Source of the DNA: Rhizophlyctis rosea
Taxonomy: Eukaryota > Chytridiomycota > Chytridiomycetes > Rhizophlyctidales > Rhizophlyctidaceae
DNA: 64,000 nt
Assembly (NCBI GenBank): GCA_027596075.1
Contig: JADGJC010000003.1
Location: forward strand, 62,001 to 126,000
Direction: 5' to 3'
Position 1 is the first letter of the stretch; each line of letters begins with the position of its first letter. The notes beneath the pieces are model-generated. The model was not told where the DNA came from. It was given only the letters and a program-made list of their open reading frames with translations, and ran no database searches. Shown here one piece after another: positions 24,657 through 37,133 of this stretch. The position numbers and the translations under genes were made by a program.

Positions 24657-27236
24657 ATGCCAAGGCGACGTTCAATCTCCAACGACCGAGGTCCTTCGCG
24701 CTCGCACAGTCGTGAGCGGCGAAGGTCCAGCCCATACCGGCACAGAGACCGTGGCTCAGAAAGCGACCGCAAGAGGCGACGCTCCCTATCTGCCGATGGC
24801 GAACGCTCTCCCTACCGCGGAGAAGTAGACCGCTACCATAGCAGTCGGCAAGATAGTCGTGAGCGTAGTCGACATCATAGTCGGAATGACCGGCGTGACA
24901 GTCGGGACCGGAGTCGAGAGGACTCGCGTGGGAAACGAAGGGCGCGAACTCCTGCAAGCTCTGACAGTGACACATCAAGTAGTCCGGACCGGAAGAAACG
25001 GAAGAAGGACAAAAAGTACGTGTGCAGCTTTGCCACAAAGTCTCTCCTTTCTGAACTCTAAACTAACTATGGTTTATAGGAAGAAGAGGGAAACATCCGA
25101 GGAACGCAGACGTCGAAAGGAAGAGCGAAGAGCTGAGAAGGAGGTGTGTTACTTGAAAATATCTTTGCTGAAGGGTTTGATCTAACATCTTCACCCTTCC
25201 AGCAATTGAAGAAAGAGCTGAAAGCACAGAAGGAATCTCAAATTGCAGCACAAATGTCGGCAACCCTTGGATATTCCAACAAGGAGAACCCGTTCGGCGA
25301 CAGTAACCTCAATCAGAAGTTTGTCTGGGTGAAGAAGCGAGAGCAGGAGGCGAAGCAAGGCGTCACATCGACCGAGCGGATTAGAAGAGATGTTGCTAAA
25401 AAGGCGGAAAACGAGGTATATAGGAGAACTTGCGGACAGAGATTGCTTCATCAATCACTCACATGTGCCCGGTACAGCATGAGCTAGACAAGTTGAAGAA
25501 GCGTCGCACTGAACGAGAGATAGAAATGCAATTGCGAGAGCAGGAAACAGTAAGTTTGNNNNNNNNNNTTATTTACGTAATTGTAACTAGGCTGACATAC
25601 TACCAGGCACGAATGCAAAGGGAGGCCGACCGGCAGGCTTTGGGGGATTGGGAACAACGGGAAAGTGACTTCCATTTGGAGCAAGCAAAAACGAGGGCAC
25701 AGATCCGCATCAAAGAAGGAAGGGCGAAACCTATCGACATCCTGGCGATGAATCTGTCCCTGGCGAGCGATACGAAGATCGCAGAGGAATTCGACGCCTT
25801 GGGCTTGGAAATGGACATGGACGAGCCTTATCTGATCTTCCAAAACCTATCCCATTCAGAGGTGGAAGAACTTCACAAAGATATCCAGTTGTATTTGTCA
25901 CTCGAGAAGAACGAAACGAACCGCAAATTCTGGGAGTCGATGATTGTAGTGTGCGATGATGAGTTGCATAAGCACCGGGCGGCGAGTGGGGCCATTGCTC
26001 CGGCGGGAGTCAACCAGTCTGTAGTCGATGACATTGAGCGGATGTTTGCCAACAAAACTTACGATCAATTGGCCATCTTGCATAAGGAGATTGACCGGAA
26101 GTTGAGAGGGGACGGGCCGGTGGATGTGGAGTATTGGGAGGCGGCGCTCAAAGCACTTATCGTATGGAAGGCAAAGGCGCGGTTACGTGACATGCACAGC
26201 TTCATGTTGATGAAGCGTCTGGAACGTTTGAGGGATCGGAAGATGGATGAGACTGCTAGTCGGCCCGCGAAGCAGCCATTGCGGTTGCATAAGGAGATAC
26301 TGGAGCCTATGGCGGCCGCGGTGGTAACGGAAGCTGACCCGGAGGATGATGATATGGAGGATCTGGAGGAATATGACGGAATCATGTCCCCCGTGCTGAT
26401 AAGGGAAATTAGTAAAGCGGACCAGGACATTGAAGTGGTTGACGCGGAAGAAGATATCAAAGAACTGGTATGTTGTGTGGTCAATCAATGACATCACAGT
26501 ATGCAGCAGGGCACTAACATCCCTGCGTAGGCCGAAGCGCGTAGCAAAGTGCTCAAGAGTCAACTGGGTGTTTTGGGCGGAACAACGGCAAAGGAAGTCT
26601 TGGCACTCAGCGCCGCCAATCAAGCACAACCCGCCTCTTCCGAAGAGGCTGCATTCCTTAGGCAGGCTGCTGAAGATATGGACATGGACGAAGCCATATT
26701 CCAAGAAGAGGACCTGGCCACAAACCAGGTATGTGCTTTTGATGTAGGTTGTTTGCTGGATGGTGATACTGACGGAATGTCGCGCGATTTCAGACTTACA
26801 TGTGGCAAGATAAATACCGGCCGCGGAAGCCGCGATACCTCAACCGAGTGCACACCGGTTATGAATGGAACAAGTATAACCAAACGCACTACGATTCCGA
26901 TAATCCTCCACCAAAGGTACGTAATCATCTCTATCAATGTATATAAGCTTTGTATTGAACACATCATCTCCACAGGTCGTCCAAGGATACAAATTCAACA
27001 TCTTCTACCCCGATCTCATCGACAAAACCAAAGCACCGACATACAAAATCGAGAAGGACGCCGACCCCGATACTTCTATCCTGCGATTTTCTGCTGGCCC
27101 GCCGTATGAGGATATTGCTTTCCGTATTGTGAATCGGGAGTGGGAGTTTAGTCATAAGAAGGGATTCCGTAGTTCGTTCGATAGGGGTGTATTGCAGTTG
27201 TGGTTCCATTTCAAGCGGCATTATTACCGTCGGTAG
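24657..27236 (+). CDS. Cactin, spliceosome-associated protein
   Basis: Conserved nuclear factor needed for pre-mRNA splicing fidelity in animals and fission yeast. The N-terminus is Arg/Ser-rich (RRRSISNDRGPSRSHSRERR and onward), as in SR-type proteins. The middle has a charged coiled coil (QLKKELKAQKESQIAAQ) followed by NPFGDSNLNQKFVWVKK, a cactin signature. The mid domain contains RAKPIDILAMNLSL and PYLIFQNLSHSEVEELHKDI. The C-terminal cactin domain (VVQGYKFNIFYPDLIDK, DIAFRIVNREWEFSHKKGF) ends LWFHFKRHYYRR, as in homologues. At least seven introns. A run of 10 Ns lies within the intron that follows REQET; both flanking exons join in frame, so the protein is complete. Confidence 0.93.
25559..25568. 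other. Assembly gap (10 Ns)
   Basis: Ten ambiguous bases directly after a GTAAGTTTG donor in a cactin intron. True gap size is unknown; the coding exons on each side are unaffected. Confidence 0.95.
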
Positions 27237-27400
27237 TGTAGGAACTTGGGTAGTGAAAGGAAAGCTGTTTGTAACTTTGAATGCAACAGTGACTGGACCG
27301 ACGCGCAGCTTTGCGGCTAAGCCACCTGGTGTCGGTCATTTTTGATTTTGAACACCGTTTATCGTCTCTCTTACATTCTGCATTCCAAAGATCTTCAACC

Positions 27401-28880
27401 ATGTCAACAACGATACCCACAACAGCTGCCACTCAACCAACGCCCACGCAACCTAAGCTTACGAACCAGTTAGAACCAGTCGTGAAGCAAAAAAGGTCCC
27501 GCAAAAAGAATGACCGCCACCTCTTCAAACCTCTCCCTGTTTACATCGACAACTCCCCAAAACACTGGTCCTTCCGCTCCTTCCTACATACCCTTTCAAC
27601 ATACCTCTGGCCCCGCTCGCCGGTGATACCATATGAAGCCACTCTACTCCCAGGCGGGTCGTGGGTGACGGTGGATCTCGGAACAGGTCCCACACATCTC
27701 AATGCGGTTTTGAAAACCACCATACCACCGGGGAGCGGTAGACATAATATGGGTCTTGGCTTGTGGCGCGGAGGGTTCTTTGGGAAAGCAACGTTTTCGA
27801 GAGGAGAGCCGACGTGGTGGGAACGAGTTACGGGGGAGGGGAAGGGGTCGGAAAGTAAATGAGTTGACATGCTTGCGATGTCTTCATCGCGTTTTCAGCT
27901 GACATGTGTTGTATCCCAGGTCTTGCAGCTAGACGACGTGCAGCACAGACGGCGGAACGACGAAAGGGTGCAACGGCTGAGGGTACAGCACAGACGGATG
28001 CGAAGGAGGCGGGATCAAATTCTACACTTGATTTGACGGTTGATCGTGGGAAAGGATTTAAAGAAGATTTGGAGCGGTACCAGTTGATGCCAGAGGAGGC
28101 TTTCTTCTTGGTGTATGGCTTGGGGTGTTTACGAGTTAAGGACGGCGTTGGGGTAAGCTAACGCACGGAGCACCTTTGGCATGGTTACAACTTTACTCAT
28201 CAAAATCCCACCAGAAAGCGCTTTCGACCGAAGAACTCTGGAAAGAACTTTGTCTAAGCGCCGAACCCTCAATAAGCATCCCACTAGAAGAATCTGCTTC
28301 AATACCACCATCAACTTCCAAAGCAGTCTATCACTTTGTTGCTCGATATGCCGCATATCACTATTATCGCAGCAATGGGTGGGTCGCAAAGTCTGGGATC
28401 AAGTTTGGGACGGATTATGGTGAGAGGCATCCCCAATTGTTCAATTCACAGTTTCATACGTCGATTGACATTGCTTTGCGTTAGTACTATACAATAAAGG
28501 CCCAATCTTCCGCCACGCGCAGTAAGTTTTTTCCTATCTGTTTTCCACCTTCCTGAAATTCCTAAACTGTCTTTAGATACACAGTTGTGGTGGTACCCAC
28601 TTTCGGCACACAAGAAGATAAGGACTCAAACCCTTCATGGTTGTGGGTGCTGAGCGTAAGTCGTGTCTGCGCTCAAGTGCAAAAGGTACGACCTTTCTCC
28701 CTCCCGGCCGACATCACTACCAGCATGCTAACATTCGGTCCTTAGCGTGTCCTATTTTGTCATGTAGTGTTTCCTGCAGACATCACCGGCGTAGATCTTC
28801 TGAAACCAGATTGCATCACGCGACTGAAAGTGTGGGACGTCTGTATGTCCAGATGGGTCCCCGCCAAAACTAGAGATTAA
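27401..28880 (+). CDS. SEN2: tRNA-splicing endonuclease catalytic subunit SEN2
   Basis: Cleaves the 5' splice site of intron-containing pre-tRNAs in the SEN complex. After splicing the endonuclease core reads YHFVARYAAYHYYRSNGW, GIKFGTDYVLYNKGPIFRHA, QYTVVVVPTFG and SRVCAQVQKRVLFCHVVFP. This contains the expected catalytic Tyr (in DYVLY), His (in FRHA) and Lys (in VQKRVLF). The N-terminal half has LWRGGFFGKATFSRGEPTW, the usual SEN2 motif ahead of the core. Five introns: the first joins GSE to SLAARRRAAQ, and the second falls before KALSTEELW. Start MSTTIPTTAATQ. It converges on the HD-domain gene with only about 80 bp between the stops. Length of about 370 residues is normal. Confidence 0.9.
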
Positions 28881-28962
28881 GCCGCACCACCGTGTTCGCG
28901 TACCGTTCGGCCAACGTCACGGTTGTTGACCCTCCACGCAAAGTATTTGCGCAAACCCCTTT

Positions 28963-29898
28963 TCATAACACCGCGTCCAGCGCACGATCGAGTATGGAGG
29001 GCGAGTGTACCTCCCCGTTGTCCAGTTTCTCAATCTCCGCCCGGATGTTATCTCGCGCCTTTTCTTCGAACCCCGCTCCCCGATATACTGGCGAGAAGTA
29101 CAAATGCGGGCGGTCTAGGAAACGTCTTAGGACATCTGCTCGCGCTTTGCAGTAGTCTGATGCGGGAACGTGAATATATTCCGTACGTATCTGCTTGGCG
29201 TATTTGTTGTATTCTGTTTTGATTTCCATGGTTAATGGATAATGTGAGAATGGGGGAGAATATTGCAACTAGTCCCACCTTCTGGGTCACGTCCTAATAC
29301 CTCTAAATCGAAATCTAAGAAATGTCGGAGGTCGCTTAATTCGATCTCGTTGGTGATGGAAGGCGGAATGGTGTGTTTAATGGTTGCTTCAATGAAAGCG
29401 ATGGCCGACTCGAGTAGGACTTTTGGCTGAATGCAAGAAATCAATCTTTGCACAATCGCACTACCACCAACTGTACACGCCGACTCACCACTCCAACTTC
29501 AGCAGCGAATTCCTTCAGCTTTTCAATGCTTTGCAATTCATTGTCGTTCGCTTTGGGGTCGTATATGATGCTGCATAATTAAGTCAGCATAACATCCCTA
29601 TCTTGTGTCATCAAATCACGTACTCATGAAAGAAGATTGCCAGGCCGACAAGGTCAGGATTGTTGATATGGACAAAGTTTACGTCCATCGAGTTAAACAT
29701 CGCTGTAATGTGGTCTAAGTTGTGGTAGTGTCGTTGTCGCTCCGAGTAGTGTTTCGCTACTTTGCACCACCAGAGTTGAGCATTATTCCTGGCGAGGGTT
29801 TCCTCTTCCTCGTCCACTACACCCCCGTTTATTACGGCTTTACGAGTGGCGCTGAGAACTACGGCTGTGAACCTTGAGTCTAGTTGCAGGTCGTCCAT
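28963..29898 (-). CDS. Predicted metal-dependent HD-superfamily hydrolase (COG4339 type)
   Basis: Phosphohydrolase of unknown substrate. The first exon ends with RQRHYHNLDHITAMF and then FFH. An intron (donor GTACGTG) joins it to give FFHDIIYDPKANDNE, restoring the HD metal-binding pair. Later exons supply KHTIPPSI, LRHFLDFDLEVLGRDP and IRTEYIHVPASDYCKARADV, then LRRFLDRPHLYFSPVY, the normal ending of the family. I chose MDDLQLDSRFTAV; an upstream in-frame ATG at 30069 would add an unconserved leader. Two or three introns. The family is widespread in bacteria and occurs in fungi; I see no sign of recent transfer because introns are present and base use matches the neighbours. Confidence 0.82.
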
Positions 29899-30251
29899 CT
29901 TTGTTGCAGTTGGTGTTGTTGGTAGGGAAGTAAGATCATTTAAATCTTTCGGCCCTGGTGTTGAAAAAAGTTCAGAGCGGCATTGGCAGCTGGGGAGTGG
30001 CAGAGATAGATGCGTGATGTCATGCAGGCCAGCTCTAATCAAATTTGGACATATTTTTAGCTCCGCCACAACGCGTCGGCTTCATCAGTGTTTACGTATG
30101 GCCAGGGTCCCACGTGATTGGCTACACCTACGGTGACCCTACCCGCCAAAACTTGGGTTTTGGGTGCTTTGCGTCCTCTGTGTTCAATTTTCTTCTGCTT
30201 TTTTCTCAACGGGAACCTTCCAACGATAACATCCTCATCTCCGCTTCCACG
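29899..30251. other. Divergent intergenic region
   Basis: Short divergent promoter interval; nothing specific seen. Confidence 0.4.
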
Positions 30252-32360
30252 ATGGACGCTAGTAATACACCGCCAGGTTATGTGGACATCAAAGAATTGA
30301 ATCGCCGCGCCAATGTTACATTAGACCCAACAAAACCGCTGAGGGTAGGTCTGCTTTTCAATGCGTACTGGAACTGACGCCACTCACCTATCTTCTGACG
30401 GGAACTCTACTGATCTCCTCTTGACAGATGTATCTAAGGTTGTGTGCGATGGGAACAACTACGTATGGTTGAAAGACTTACCCTGGCTTTACTAAATAGG
30501 TCCGCAGATCTGCTGTTCAAACAGGTGAGCGCACGCGAGGGTACATGAATAAGGCTTTGCAACCAACTTGTCTGAACATATTAGGCACGAATATACCAAG
30601 CGGAAGGCGACCTGGCCACTGCGTATACTTTGTACATGAAGGTGTGAACGTTGCCGGAGAATATTCCAATAATGACCTCTTGCCAACCTTTGTGTCTCAA
30701 CGTATCCTGCCCTTCCAGTATAGCACGTAAGTGCTCGTCTTACCGGTACATAACCTCTTGGTGGACCTGCAGCGTTTTCGAACGATGCATATTCATGACC
30801 TCTGACCAGATTAGGGATTCACGAATTGAAGAAGCACCAAGATTACCTGAATCCTGCCTATTCGAAAGACATGAATGTGATCAAATCGGTACGACCAATC
30901 CGTATCACTTTGAATCATTCGCGACGTTAAAGCTTTCCCAATCTCAGAATTGTTTGAAAGCATTAGATGAGCTGGATAAGCTCAAGAACATTCTAGTTCA
31001 GCAAAATGCAGATGCAGAGAAGCGATGGAAAATCCTGGAAGCGCAGAAACGGAAATATTTGCAATCAGCTCCAGTGCCAGCAGATGAGAGCCGACGATCT
31101 TCACAAACTCCAGATGCAAAACCGAGCTTCCCCTATGAGCTACCCGCTATTGAAAAGGATAATGACCAATGGTGGAGAACAGATGGGGTACAGAAACCTC
31201 GAGTCACAACGGTCGAGGATGCGATGAAGAAATTGCAGATCAAGGTGGCTATTGTAAATAGTAACGAAGGAACTCAAAGGAAGTACTGATGCTTTTCTGA
31301 TTCTACGACGCTCAGTCCGTTCCACAAGCTCAACCGCAACATCAGTACCCCAACATACCCCCAACACATTCCGCCACTCCTCCCGCGCTTCCTCCAAAGC
31401 CGTCCTCAACAGAGCCGCGATTTAAACCGCCGAGCTATGGCAGTCCATCAGATGCGGTGTTTATTCCTCCACGAAGCACATCACATGAAATCATTGGTCC
31501 TGGGCCGGCATTCCATCCGCCACCTCCACCCACGCATCCCCCGCCGTCGGATGTCCGCGGACCACCTCCCGCCGTTCCCAAAAAGCCAGCAGGTGCCGCT
31601 ATGGTGTTGATGACGGACGAACAATCAGCTCTTGGTGGTATGTGTGCCTTGATGGTAGTTATATGCAGTCCACATGCCAACATGCGATCTATTTTGCGAT
31701 TTCGCTCTTCTAGGCACAACGGAAGGGGGTGTACCCTTACGAACAGTCCACATGCCAGAAGACGTCCTTTCCAAATTCCTGAAAATAGCCGAATCCAACA
31801 CGAAGAAAAACCTGGAGACGTGTGGGATTTTGTGTGGAAAGTTGAGCAAGGACCAGTTTTATTGTACCACGTTGGTGATCCCGAAACAGACGGCGACGTC
31901 GGATACATGTACGACGACGGATGAGGTGGAGTTGTTCGAGTATCAGGATAAGGAGGATTTGATATCGTTGGGATGGATACATACGCATCCGACGCAGACT
32001 TGTTTCATGAGTAGTGTGGATTTGCATACGCATTGTGCTTATCAGTATGTATCTCTTGGCTGAGCGATGGATATTACACTGAGGATGAATACGCATATTG
32101 ATTTTTTTCTGCTCAGGTTAATGCTTCCAGAAGCAATAGCAATAGTTCTCGCTCCACGCCATATGCCAGACCATGGCATATTTCGGTTGACGGATCCACC
32201 GGGTTTGGACGTGGTGATGAATTGTATGGAGAAGAGCGCGTTCCATCCGCATCCCGATACGAGGGATCCTTTGTATAGGCCTGTGGCGGAAGGATTTGGG
32301 AGTCATGTGCGGTTGGTACCGCCGGGGAAGGGCAATTTGAAGGTGGTTGATTTGCGATGA
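30252..32360 (+). CDS. AMSH/STAMBP-type JAMM deubiquitinase
   Basis: Zinc-dependent protease that removes Lys63-linked ubiquitin on endosomes in the ESCRT pathway. The N-terminus (GYVDIKELNRRANVTLDP) and the exons up to about 31290 form the USP8-dimer/MIT-like region and a coiled coil (ELDKLKNILVQQNADAEKR). A Pro-rich linker follows, with repeated PPP and PPAVPKKPA. The C-terminal JAMM domain has the catalytic Glu in NLETCGILCG, the motif HTHPTQTCFMSSVD with both His and the Asp, and the AMSH-type second zinc site (DLHTHCAYQ and later HPHPDTRDP). The linker ends MTDEQSALG before an intron leading to TEGGVPLRTVHMPEDVL. About seven introns, all short. The family-level call is firm, and all catalytic residues are present. 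Confidence 0.9.
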
Positions 32361-32860
32361 CATATGGGAGGGATAGGCGATGTAGTTAGTGGTGCTGTGT
32401 GGTAAGGACTCATCTAGGTTTGAGAAACATACCCCGTACTTTGTACCTTTGTAGTTAATTGATTTTCACGTTGCTTTTGCTGATTGGATGTTGGCGAACA
32501 GCTACCAAATGTTGTCTCATATTATCACCATCTTCCGTACGCTCAAAAGTGGATACCTAGTCTCGCTTCATCTACCACTCAAGTCGAACAGCAATTCTGT
32601 GGCTTTGCTACGTAAATCTGACTGAAACAACTGGTCTGCTGGAGCGAGTTTTGATGGTCAATTTGGACCCTGGCTTGGACCCTGAATTTTGCCCTGGCCA
32701 GTGGGCCCCAATCGTGCCCCTACGTAATTTCCATCAGCTGATGCGTAAATCTTCAAACACTTTTTCCTTCTTGATCGTGTTTTTCCATCAGATGATGCGT
32801 CAATCTGTGAACTCTTCTTCACTGCCAATCTTACATCAGCCATCTTTGAGTCGATTTAAA
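32361..32860. other. Intergenic region with a short direct repeat
   Basis: Two copies of TTTCCATCAG-TGATGCGT-AATCT lie about 57 bp apart (near 32726-32752 and 32783-32808). TTGGACCCTG also occurs twice at about 32663-32683. This leads into the 9-bp repeat tract. Confidence 0.45.
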
Positions 32861-33078
32861 AGATTGCCAAGATTGACAAGATTTACGAGATTGACGTCAT
32901 CACAGGAGTAACAAGATTGACAAAATCATGGGATTGACATTTGTGGCAGGATTGACAAGATCAACAAGATTCCCAAAAGTCACGAGATCACTGAGATTGA
33001 CCAAAGTAGCCAGATTGCCAAGAGTAACAAGATTGACGGGATCAACGAGACTGACGAGAGAAACCAGATTGACAAGGG
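32861..33078. repeat. Degenerate 9-bp tandem repeat, unit AGATTGACA
   Basis: About 20 diverged copies of a 9-bp unit close to AGATTGACA run head to tail. Because 9 is a multiple of 3, the tract is open in frames on both strands. The plus strand would read as repeats like LTRxTR and the minus strand as hydrophobic LVNLV repeats. I see no evidence that either is translated. It lies just upstream of the F-box/LRR gene, and isolated copies of the core occur downstream of that gene near 34698 and 34807. Confidence 0.75.
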
Positions 33079-33314
33079 TAGCGAACCGGAACAAATTTGG
33101 TAACTGGAGCGGTACTCACTTGTGGCTTAGTGCATCTCCCAAAGTCCGGAAGTCCGACTTCGTGTCCTCCTTTTCCAACCACATCTGGGCCATCATCCAT
33201 GGTTACGATTTTGATTGTTTCGCATCTGACAACTTTCAAAATTGGACAGAATCCCACGCACCCCAGCTCGGTCGAACTAGTTATAATACGTCACGAACTT
33301 CGATATCCGAAGCC

Positions 33315-34647
33315 ATGTCACAACACATCTCCACCATCACAGACGATTCTAAACCCTTTTGTTTCATTACTGCCCTACCGGAGCATCTCCTTTTCGCCAT
33401 CTTCGAGTACATCCAGCCGCCCACCTGTGGACTTGGCTACTCTGTAGAGCGTGTTCTACTACAAGCTGCTGATGGAACGCATATTGAGGGTCTTCCTTAC
33501 GAGATACTCCTTGCTCAGGTTAGGGGGCTTGCTTCTTGACCCATAAAACTATGTTGACTGTTTATCGGTTGCGTAGGTCTGCAAAGCATTCCGTGCCATC
33601 GCTTTTCGTTTGCGAGAGAGCCACGTCCTAGACGTGAGAAACTATCTGCCCGAAAGCTTGCGTCCAAAGAACCATTCTGATGTGCTATATGGGTCAGCTT
33701 ACGACGTCTTCCTTCGTGACCCTTTGCGAGTCGCGTCTGTGCGTACCCTGCACATCGATAGTGCCGTTGACCGCAAGCTCTTGGCTGTTGTTGACATGAC
33801 CAAACTGCGTCACCTACAAGTCAGGCTTAGTGACAACAGCCAAAGCATTATGGAAGACCTGGCAGACGCTTTCCGGAAGGCAATGGACATCGAAGAAACT
33901 CTGCGCCTGCAAACTTGCTTCCTGCGCTTGGACGACGAACCTCTACCACCCGCAATTTCACGCTTTCTCCACCTTCTCCAAAACGCTCCACTCCATGAAC
34001 TTCACTTGGAGAGCTATTATCTCTTTTCAAACGCCCCGGGCATCTATTTCACTCTACCAGATACAGTCTCTTTCAAATCATTGAAACACCTTGCCATGAC
34101 AAGGAACCTTGTCGTTTCCAGTTTGGCTGCCGCAACGCCAAACCTAGTCACTTTTTCCCTGCAAGAACCTTCTTTTCATGCGATCACTTTCATACCATCG
34201 TTAAGTACCCTGACGCAATCCACTTTAAGAAGCATCTCCGTCGATGGTGACCACATAGAAGCCCTACAAACTGTACCATCCTCCACCCTCGCTTCCCTGA
34301 CAATGATCCGCATCGCCCATTTCATCGACCTGCACCAACCAGTGCAATCTTTTCGGCAAATGAACAATCTCGTATCTCTCTTCCTTGGGTCCATCACCTG
34401 TCAGGACATGTGTGAACTACTTTCGCTCGTCGAGAGCAGGAAATTGGAAGTGATAGGTTGTGTTGTGTCTCGATGGGAGTACGAGAAGGTTGTAGCGACG
34501 TTACATCGTTGGCGTGGGACGTTGAAACAGGTGCATTTTCGGGTTGTTTGTAGGTCGCGGAAGGAGCCGGAAGCTCTGCTCGAGGATCAGGAAAAGTTAC
34601 GCAATGCTTTAGGGGTTCTGAACGTGCACTTGACCGGCCGCTACTGA
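33315..34647 (+). CDS. F-box/leucine-rich-repeat-like protein
   Basis: Probable SCF adaptor. The N-terminus has an F-box (ALPEHLLFAIFEYI, then LPYEILLAQVCKAFRAIAF after splicing of the intron 33519-33576). The remaining 340 residues contain irregular leucine-rich units (LRHLQVRLSDN, APLHELHLESYY, LKHLAMTRNLVV, NLVSLFLGSITC), the pattern of fungal F-box/LRR proteins. The ATG at 33315 is chosen because upstream sequence in this frame is the repeat tract. The frame is clean over 1.07 kb in exon 2, unlike the other accessory genes nearby. Its target is unknown. The 9-bp repeat ends about 240 bp before the start and may lie in its promoter. Confidence 0.72.
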
Positions 34648-35161
34648 CGTCGGGGGTGGATAAGGCTTAGAAATGAGTGGTTTGGTCGACTTCAAAGATT
34701 GACGAGGGGGACGTTACATATGGTGCTTGGCGGTTGATGTGTAGCATAATCAAAGTTCTTTTACGTCGTACTTTGAGAGTGTCGTGAACCATTGCACAAT
34801 CAGCACGATTGACAAACAATATGATGGACGGGTCTGCTACAAAATTTCAGTATCCAAGATTGCTTCTTTGTTAGTGCTGGAGTTTGCACGAGCCGTGGAG
34901 ACGATGATGATCAGTCTGCCTCCGATTTGGCTCCGACGCACATCGCAGGCGCTAGATGCAACCCATGTTTTAATACACCCGTGCCATCTTTTCCAATTTC
35001 TCTCAAAGTTTTTTGAATCTGGTCGTCTCAGTCCACTAGGACGGCTCCAGTGCTCCACCCGCTTCACTTTCAGCCAGCGTATGGTCACGGGATCCAGCAT
35101 TGGGGAAGACGCCAACTAATCTGCCGTCCCGTTCATCACTGGCGACATCTTAATCTTTGGA
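34648..35161. other. Intergenic region
   Basis: Two isolated GATTGAC cores like the upstream 9-bp repeat; otherwise nothing seen. Confidence 0.4.
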
Positions 35162-37133
35162 ATGGCAACTCCGCCTTTCCCTTGTGGTGGCAACCACGAG
35201 CAAGCTCTTTCATTTCTACGTGCTTTTGAAAAAAGTGTGTGTGACTCCCAAAGCAGGACTACAACTTGGTTTTCAGGCTTGGGTCGAAGACCCTGTGGAT
35301 TCTTGGAAATTCTTCCTGCTGAAGTCTTGGTTGACGAGTTAGGGGAAGAATATGGTCAGGCACTATATAAAGCGATTTATCCTCCTCGCCCTCTTCTCCG
35401 TGAGTGCATGCAATCGGTGATACCTAGTAGTTACAGCGCTTGCTTACTCAGACTCTTTGCAGATACGACTGGAGTTGAGCATATGCCAATACAAAGTCGT
35501 GCCACTGTGGAAGCAGAAGTCGCAGCGGTCGTCCAACTAGCGATTTCAAGCCTGGTGACGGGACCCTCCTCCACACCAACCACCTTCATCCCTCCCCCCG
35601 ATCATCCTTTTGCCGCCCACATCACTGCATGTAATATCCCCGCAATCAATGGCCAACCCACTCTGCTTCTTCACCAACTTGGTGAACGACAATGGACCAA
35701 CGCTTCAGAGCTATTTTCTGGTCGTCCGCTAAACGAGAGAGTTTGCCTGCTATATGATGTATTTGGTGCGGGAAAGACGAGGACGGTTTTCGAAGCGTTG
35801 TCCTCAGCCTATGGCGTATACTTGTCTTTGGGGACCGCGGAAAAGCACGGTTCCGCAGATTTGGCGGCCGCTATGTCTTATATGCAAAGACATCTGGTGG
35901 ATCTAAGGGAGGTTCCGGGAGGATCGAACAAACAGCAGCAAGCCAAATACAACAAGCATGCTGTGTCTCGTCATCTCTATGCCTTGCTGCTGTCACTTCT
36001 GCTTATACTGTTGGCGTATGTCACAAAACCTTCCCTTGGTAAGTGTTGGGAATGTCAATCCGGAGACTCCACTTTTGAACACTAAATCACCAATGCAGTG
36101 CATTCCCCAAAGCAATTTCTCCTCCTCCAAATATTCCCAGTGATTGGGAACACCGACGTTCTCCTACTCCTTTGGCAAATCCTATCTCCACTCAGCCATG
36201 CTGACCTATTTGCCTGGATTACGGAAACTTGGAAAGAGCTTAAGCTCAAGCTTGGCAGAGAGGAACTACCAATCTTCGTTGATGAGGCCCAACTGGGATT
36301 GGCTTCTCCTCTTGATAAGATTCTTTCGGCGGGAGAGGATTGTGAAGAGAAGCCATTTCTCGCTGCACTGTGCGATGCGTATGGGAGTCCAGATTCATTC
36401 ACTCGACTGTATCTCGTGGGAACGGAGATGTCTCTCTTACATGCGGCAGCCATCCGGTCCCTTCATTGCAAAGGCCTCCGCACAGATGGACATGTTTTTG
36501 AGTTTCCCATCCTTGCTTGATCAAGGCACTTTCGCTGAATGCTGGAACTTCTACTTTCCTGAGGCAAACATGGATGAAGCGTTCAGATGGTTCAGAGGCC
36601 GGTAAGTGCATTCGCTTCTTTGAGTTCCCACCCCATCTGCATGTATTCAGGCTTCAGGAACTAGGCCAGGGTTCCTAGCAATGTACATTGAAAGATTGCT
36701 TGTGTCGTGGGATCCGCCGGCTGTGCTGCACGAAGTCATTGGATTGTTGACAGCACCGGAGAAACCCATTGGGATAATATCAATCGGCTACAATTTGGAG
36801 CGCTTAGCGAACTCCACGCCTCTGGAAGTTGCCAGCAAGGTCGACTTTGCAGAGATTGTGTGCCGAACCGTGTCCGCGTACTTGACCACGGGAAATCCAA
36901 TAAAACTTCGACAAGTCGCAGAATTTCCGCTGCTCGACGCGGGTTTCGCACGACTTCACCGACGATTGGAGTTGTCAGAGGCATTTGTAGAAGAGCCATT
37001 GGCAATTGTGGCGGCGATTAGGTGGTTGCAAGACAAGGATCGCGGAGTTTCCTTGGACCATATTGAGCATTGCGTGCTTGGCAAAGGTAGTGGGCCGCCT
37101 TCACAAAGCTTTCTATGGGAATATGCTAGGTAA
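35162..37133 (+). pseudogene. Crinkler (CRN)-type P-loop NTPase effector-like gene, frameshifted and truncated
   Basis: CR effectors are multidomain proteins of oomycetes, chytrids and other eukaryotes that act in the nucleus of a host or competitor. Visible family marks are LLLHQLGERQW ahead of a Walker A (FGAGKTRTVFEAL), a Walker B-like FVDEAQ, and the late GRPGFLAMYIERLL motif after an intron (36602-36664). An earlier intron spans 36039-36098. Defects: the frame shifts by one near 36500, and the gene ends at a donor-like site with a TAA at 37131-37133; the nuclease-type domain usually found after the NTPase was not seen downstream. I saw no obvious ubiquitin-like header. It is most likely a decayed copy. 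Family assignment rests on motif order, not on a search. Confidence 0.6.

Noticed and set aside
32900..33094. Hydrophobic LVNLV-repeat protein on the minus strand
   Set aside because: It is the shadow of the 9-bp DNA repeat; no start context or splice sites support translation.
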